Origin: a virus
IMG/VR virus record: IMGVR_UViG_3300017949_000083
Coordinates: 1 to 21,110 of that record
Strand: one strand, 5' to 3'
Length of the DNA stretch: 21,110 nucleotides
Shown piece after piece: positions 18,717 through 21,110 of this stretch. The stretch's first letter is position 1. Every line of letters starts with the position of its first letter. Position numbers and translations under genes: made by a program. The notes under the pieces are model-generated. The model saw nothing but the letters and a program-made list of their open reading frames with translations, was not told the origin of the DNA and made no database searches.

Positions 18717-19743
18717 ATATTCAAAAAAGAAAGAATGACAACCAACGCAACATTATTCGGCACAAAGGAATAATTACGGAATGGCACTCGCCCAGAAAAG
18801 GAGTCGCCAAGTGAGGCATCACATAAAATATCGCCGTATGCTTTTTATACATTGTAAGGGCGCGTTAAGGAGAGCAATGTACGTCGGTTTGATACTCGTA
18901 TACAGAGATATTTCACGCAAGAAAAGTGAGTGTATACCCGATTAACTGGTCGGTTAAAAAGTGGAGCAACTACCCTTATCAGTAATTCCAAACCTGAGTG
19001 TTCGCACAGATGGTCCACTGGTGGTAAGTAGCGTAGCGGAGTCGCCCCTTCAGCACTGTGTCGACAGTATAAAACCTTGAGGATTAGTGTAAATTACACA
19101 AGTAAAACAGTAAATTACACAGTGATTGACGCCAGATGCGACTATAACATCAGGTAGAGTGACGAAACCACGCTTTGTGAGTTCATACCAGTAATTCAGA
19201 GGAAGCATTGCTTATAATCTGACGAGGAGTTCCACATAAATAGAAAACGCGGCGAATGTAACGAGAGCATAGTCTTGGGGCGATTCAGTTTTAACTGTCA
19301 AACCAAGCACCTTATCGTGAAACACTATTAATTAAACTTCAGTGTGCGAGTAATTTGAACTACCATAAGAACGGCAAATTACCATCAAGTAATGAGAGCA
19401 TAGGTTGAACGAAGCAAGTAGCATAAGGAGGGGAAAGAAGTTTACATCTTAGGTCATCGCCCATGATAGATGTAGTAGGAACTTCATGCTTAACTGCGAA
19501 GAGAGAACCCACACAGACGCCTTCGGGAGCAGAGTAGTAGGGACATTGGGGGCAGTAAGCAACTTAGTAGTAAAGAGAGGGAAGCGTATATACGACAAAT
19601 CACATCAACCCTGATACTACAATGCTGTGACAGGTGTGTCATAAAATGCCGAGACACCACAGTGGTTAAACAAAAACTCAAAAACGTTTTGGGGAGTAAG
19701 GAAGCAACACAACTTTAGCGTGGCATGCCTTACTCCCTTTTTT
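18717..19743 (+). ncRNA. Giant ornate non-coding RNA, about 1.03 kb
   Basis: Bounded by promoter R5 and a perfect terminator, with no credible reading frame in either strand. Dense stems seen by eye include ATTATTC/GAATAAT (18752-18774), TACATTG/CAATGTA (about 18847-18891), AGTGGA/TCCACT (18960-19018) enclosing GTG-TTCG-CAC, ACTGT-GTCG-ACAGT, TCAGA/TCTGA enclosing AAGC/GCTT, CTTGG/CCAAG, GTAATTTG/CAAATTAC (19350-19382), ACATCT/AGATGT enclosing TCAT/ATGA, GTAGTA-GGG/CCC-TGA-TACTAC (about 19535-19620) and CTGTG/CACAG enclosing GTGTC/GACAC. Size, tRNA proximity and phage context recall GOLLD and ROOL RNAs. No homology was tested; a new class is possible. Confidence 0.75.
19692..19743 (+). terminator. 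Terminator of the giant RNA
   Basis: GGGAGTAAGG (19692-19701) pairs perfectly with CCTTACTCCC (19728-19737), followed by six T. The 26-base loop is long and may itself fold (GC-rich GTGGCATGCC). Confidence 0.85.
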
Positions 19744-19796
19744 ATGGTTCACATAAAGTACACATTCAAAATTTCCTACCTATCAAAAAATAGTTC

Positions 19797-19825
19797 TTGA
19801 CACAGACTTAAAAAGCGTATATAAT
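19797..19825 (+). promoter_or_regulatory. Rightward promoter R6
   Basis: TTGACA-17 bp-TATAAT with spacer ending AAAAAGCGTA like R3. Starts the small-gene operon from about 19832. Confidence 0.85.
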
Positions 19826-19867
19826 ATATGTATCAAAAGAAAAAGGAAACCACATTTTCCTAGATTA

Positions 19868-19929
19868 ATGAGTGTGGCGTCCCCAAACGGAGATTGGGCA
19901 GTGGAGTATGAGACAGACTCCACACTTAT
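19868..19929 (+). promoter_or_regulatory. Three-way-junction leader RNA element
   Basis: ATGAGTGT pairs with ACACTTAT (8 bp, one G-U), closing two hairpins: CCCAA/TTGGG (19882-19898) and GGAGT/ACTCC (19903-19921). It ends 31 bases before the ATG at 19961 and just before the AGGAGGT site. Could be a cis-regulatory element; no ribozyme or known riboswitch core recognised. Confidence 0.5.
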
Positions 19930-19960
19930 ATTAACAATTTTATTTACAGGAGGTGGCACA

Positions 19961-20179
19961 ATGCCAGCAAAATTTAAACCATCACAAAAAGTTTATAAGA
20001 GAGGTGTTCCAGCATCACAACTGCCAGTGCAACACTTTTACTTAAAAAATACACCAAAAGAGGAGTTATTCGCTGAGATTAACAAATCAAGTGTAAAACC
20101 GAAGCAAAGACAAAAGTGTCTAAACGAACTCGTTAGACGAGGCATCAAGGTACAGTGGGTATCTAAGGAGAGTGTGTAA
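19961..20179 (+). CDS. Small basic protein
   Basis: 72 residues from ATG at 19961, chosen for AGGAGGTGGCACA before it; the open frame does extend back to 19868 through the leader hairpins. Basic, with SKxxLPVQHFYLKNTPKEELFAEIN-like middle and LNELVRRGIKVQWVSKESV at the end, perhaps two helices and a strand. First gene of the R6 operon. No family recognised. Confidence 0.7.
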   Translation: MPAKFKPSQKVYKRGVPASQLPVQHFYLKNTPKEELFAEINKSSVKPKQRQKCLNELVRRGIKVQWVSKESV

Positions 20180-20313
20180 TGAAGGCATGGGGTAATGTGC
20201 ATATATCACATAAAAAGAAAACATCACAAGGAAATGGTCGTGGCACTTTCAGTATAAATATGAACAAAAGTAAAAAGCGTTCATACAAAAAATACAGGGG
20301 GCAAGGCAAATGA
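20179..20313 (+). CDS. Basic micro-protein (HISHKKKTSQG...YRGQGK)
   Basis: 44 residues (MKAWGNVHISHKKKTSQGNG, then SINMNKSKKRSYKKYRGQGK). The HISHKKKTSQG start and the KKYRGQGK end are a combination I remember from small phage ORFs of marine phages. Joined to both neighbours by TAATG and ATGA overlaps, so it is translationally coupled. Basic charge suggests nucleic-acid contact; function unknown. Confidence 0.65.
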   Translation: MKAWGNVHISHKKKTSQGNGRGTFSINMNKSKKRSYKKYRGQGK

Positions 20314-20438
20314 AGAAAATTCTCAATGCAATATTTGACGATTTTGACAGCGACAGTCCGTTAGAGTGGGCACTGTTAATCGCAGGATATACAGTGCTTG
20401 GACTAATACTGCTTGGAGGTATATTACAGTGGACTTAA
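20310..20438 (+). CDS. Micro-protein with one membrane span
   Basis: 42 residues: acidic N-terminus (ILNAIFDDFDSDSPLEW) and a hydrophobic span (ALLIAGYTVLGLILLGGIL). ATG overlaps the previous stop (ATGA). The 3' end carries the GGAGG site of the next gene. No family recognised. Confidence 0.6.
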   Translation: MKKILNAIFDDFDSDSPLEWALLIAGYTVLGLILLGGILQWT

Positions 20439-20512
20439 CAGTAATACTTCTAACAGCAATGTTTCTAGTCTATATGTATTTTGATGACAGAAACGACAGG
20501 TGGAAAGGGTAA
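20429..20512 (+). CDS. 27-residue membrane micro-protein
   Basis: GTG start at 20429 with GGAGG eight bases upstream. One hydrophobic span (LTVILLTAMFLVYMYF) then a charged tail (DDRNDRWKG). Its stop overlaps the ATG of the next gene (TAATGG) and its start overlaps the previous gene by ten bases. The tail DDRNDRWKG recalls phage micro-proteins, but no family can be named. Confidence 0.55.
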   Translation: MDLTVILLTAMFLVYMYFDDRNDRWKG

Positions 20513-20727
20513 TGGCAAAGATTATCCCTTTTCCTCTGGTCACAGAAAGTGATAAACTTAGAGAGTTGCTTGTAGCACAAGAAAATGAAATAAAGATTGT
20601 GCTGCAGGAACTCGAAGATTTAAACGATTTAGTAGTCGATTTAACTATTGAGTATGAAGAATTACTCAATAAACTTTGCAAAATTAACGGCATCAATTTG
20701 GAGGAGAGATATAATAATGATAATTAG
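20512..20727 (+). CDS. Acidic coiled-coil small protein
   Basis: 71 residues from ATG at 20512 (MAKIIPFPLVTESDKL...), preceded by GGAAAGGGT. Nearly the whole chain after residue 12 is a Leu/Glu coiled coil (ELLVAQENEIKIVLQELEDLNDLVVDLTIEYEELL in overlapping heptads). The MAKIIPFP start is common among small phage proteins. The longer upstream frame shares no ribosome binding site. Likely an oligomeric helper; role unknown. Confidence 0.7.
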   Translation: MAKIIPFPLVTESDKLRELLVAQENEIKIVLQELEDLNDLVVDLTIEYEELLNKLCKINGINLEERYNNDN

Positions 20728-21010
20728 AGGTAGTATGAATTACGACAGACATGGTCGTAAGCGTAAAAAAGCGATAGGTTGGAGTAAAACTAAACGCAGA
20801 GAATATAAATGGGCAAAGGAACAGCGCGGTGCTATGGTAACGCCTGTGGATAAGAAATTTTACCCCAGTGCAAAACCTACCGAATATACTCCTCCTCCAA
20901 GTGTCGAGTATAAAAAAGAAATTAGTAAACAATATACTGTAAGTATCGCTTATAACAAGGGTGCTTATCAGGTAATTCCAAAAAGTGAGGTGAAAGACAT
21001 TGGCAAGTAA
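20717..21010 (+). CDS. Small basic protein (RKRKKAIGWSKTKRREYKW motif)
   Basis: 97 residues from ATG at 20717, with GGAGGAGAG upstream; ATG at 20734 (MNYDRHG) after AGAGGTAGT is an alternative. Basic N-terminal motif, then a Pro-rich linker (YTPPPSVEYKKE) and a C-terminal beta-like VSIAYNKGAYQVIPKS. It overlaps the coiled-coil gene by 11 bases. No known function. Confidence 0.65.
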   Translation: MIIRGSMNYDRHGRKRKKAIGWSKTKRREYKWAKEQRGAMVTPVDKKFYPSAKPTEYTPPPSVEYKKEISKQYTVSIAYNKGAYQVIPKSEVKDIGK

Positions 21011-21110
21011 ACATTATAAAGTGGGCATGAAAGCAAATGCTAGTAAGATAGTAGCAATTCGATATCCTGCTGATACTAAACCAAAGTATGAGCATTGGGA
21101 ATGTCCGACA
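21000..21110 (+). CDS. Partial small protein running off the right edge
   Basis: TTG at 21000 preceded by GAGGTGAAAGACA begins a frame (ASKHYKVGMKANASKIVAIRYPA...) that continues beyond the window; 37 codons visible. It overlaps the previous stop by 11 bases, like its neighbours; an ATG at 21028 is possible. Too short to classify. Confidence 0.5.
   Translation, partial: MASKHYKVGMKANASKIVAIRYPADTKPKYEHWECPT

Noticed and set aside
19490-19681. 63-residue minus-strand frame in the giant RNA
   Set aside because: Cys/Ser/Leu-rich shadow with no ribosome binding site; the DNA is explained by plus-strand stems.
18717-19743. rRNA fragment, tmRNA or RNase P RNA
   Set aside because: None of their conserved core sequences was recognised, and length and ends do not fit.
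1-21110. CRISPR array or insertion sequence
   Set aside because: No regularly spaced direct repeats with unique spacers, no transposase and no terminal inverted repeats were seen.

Overview
This looks like a piece of an A+T-rich tailed dsDNA phage (or a prophage of such a phage), probably from an aquatic bacterium. The evidence is a terminase large subunit running off the left end, a terminase small-subunit-like gene at 12.5-13.0 kb, a long leftward operon of overlapping small genes with GTGA/ATGA junctions, very basic micro-proteins of a kind I associate with marine phages, and a cluster of accessory genes. No virion structural gene or DNA polymerase is visible. The host cannot be fixed from the sequence; curli-type secretion genes and -35/-10 promoters of the sigma70 kind point to a Gram-negative host.

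Left arm, 1-13.65 kb, minus strand (transcribed right to left). A strong promoter at 13.66-13.68 kb starts the arm. In order of transcription: SAM methyltransferase, small terminase, IscU and IscA iron-sulfur proteins, small membrane proteins around a glycosyltransferase, then a contiguous csgF-csgG-curlin-repeat-FecR-DUF-CHASE2/adenylate-cyclase block (10.16-4.98 kb). A second promoter at 4.95-4.98 kb restarts transcription into an XhlA-like membrane protein, a second methyltransferase, a GT8-like glycosyltransferase, a run of tiny lysine/arginine-rich proteins and finally terL.

Middle, 13.65-17.36 kb. A divergent control region leads into a rightward set with a DnaQ-like exonuclease, a HAD phosphatase and small proteins, ending in a terminator at 16.34-16.38 kb. 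Next comes about 1 kb of mostly non-coding DNA with two pairs of DnaA boxes, direct repeats, a Fur-box-like tandem repeat and four leftward promoters around one 51-residue gene. It is a good candidate replication origin.

Right part, 17.3-21.1 kb, plus strand. Six near-identical promoters, all with a 17-bp spacer, drive short transcription units: two small proteins, an anticodon-less tRNA-like RNA, tRNA-Glu(UUC), a roughly 190-nt structured RNA, a roughly 1-kb ornate non-coding RNA that ends in a perfect terminator, and an operon of at least seven tiny overlapping genes with a three-way-junction leader.

The two most striking items are the phage-encoded curli export/cAMP signalling block and the promoter-tRNA-giant-RNA cluster. 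The giant RNA resembles in size, setting and density of stems the phage-associated large RNAs such as GOLLD and ROOL, but membership in a known class was not tested.
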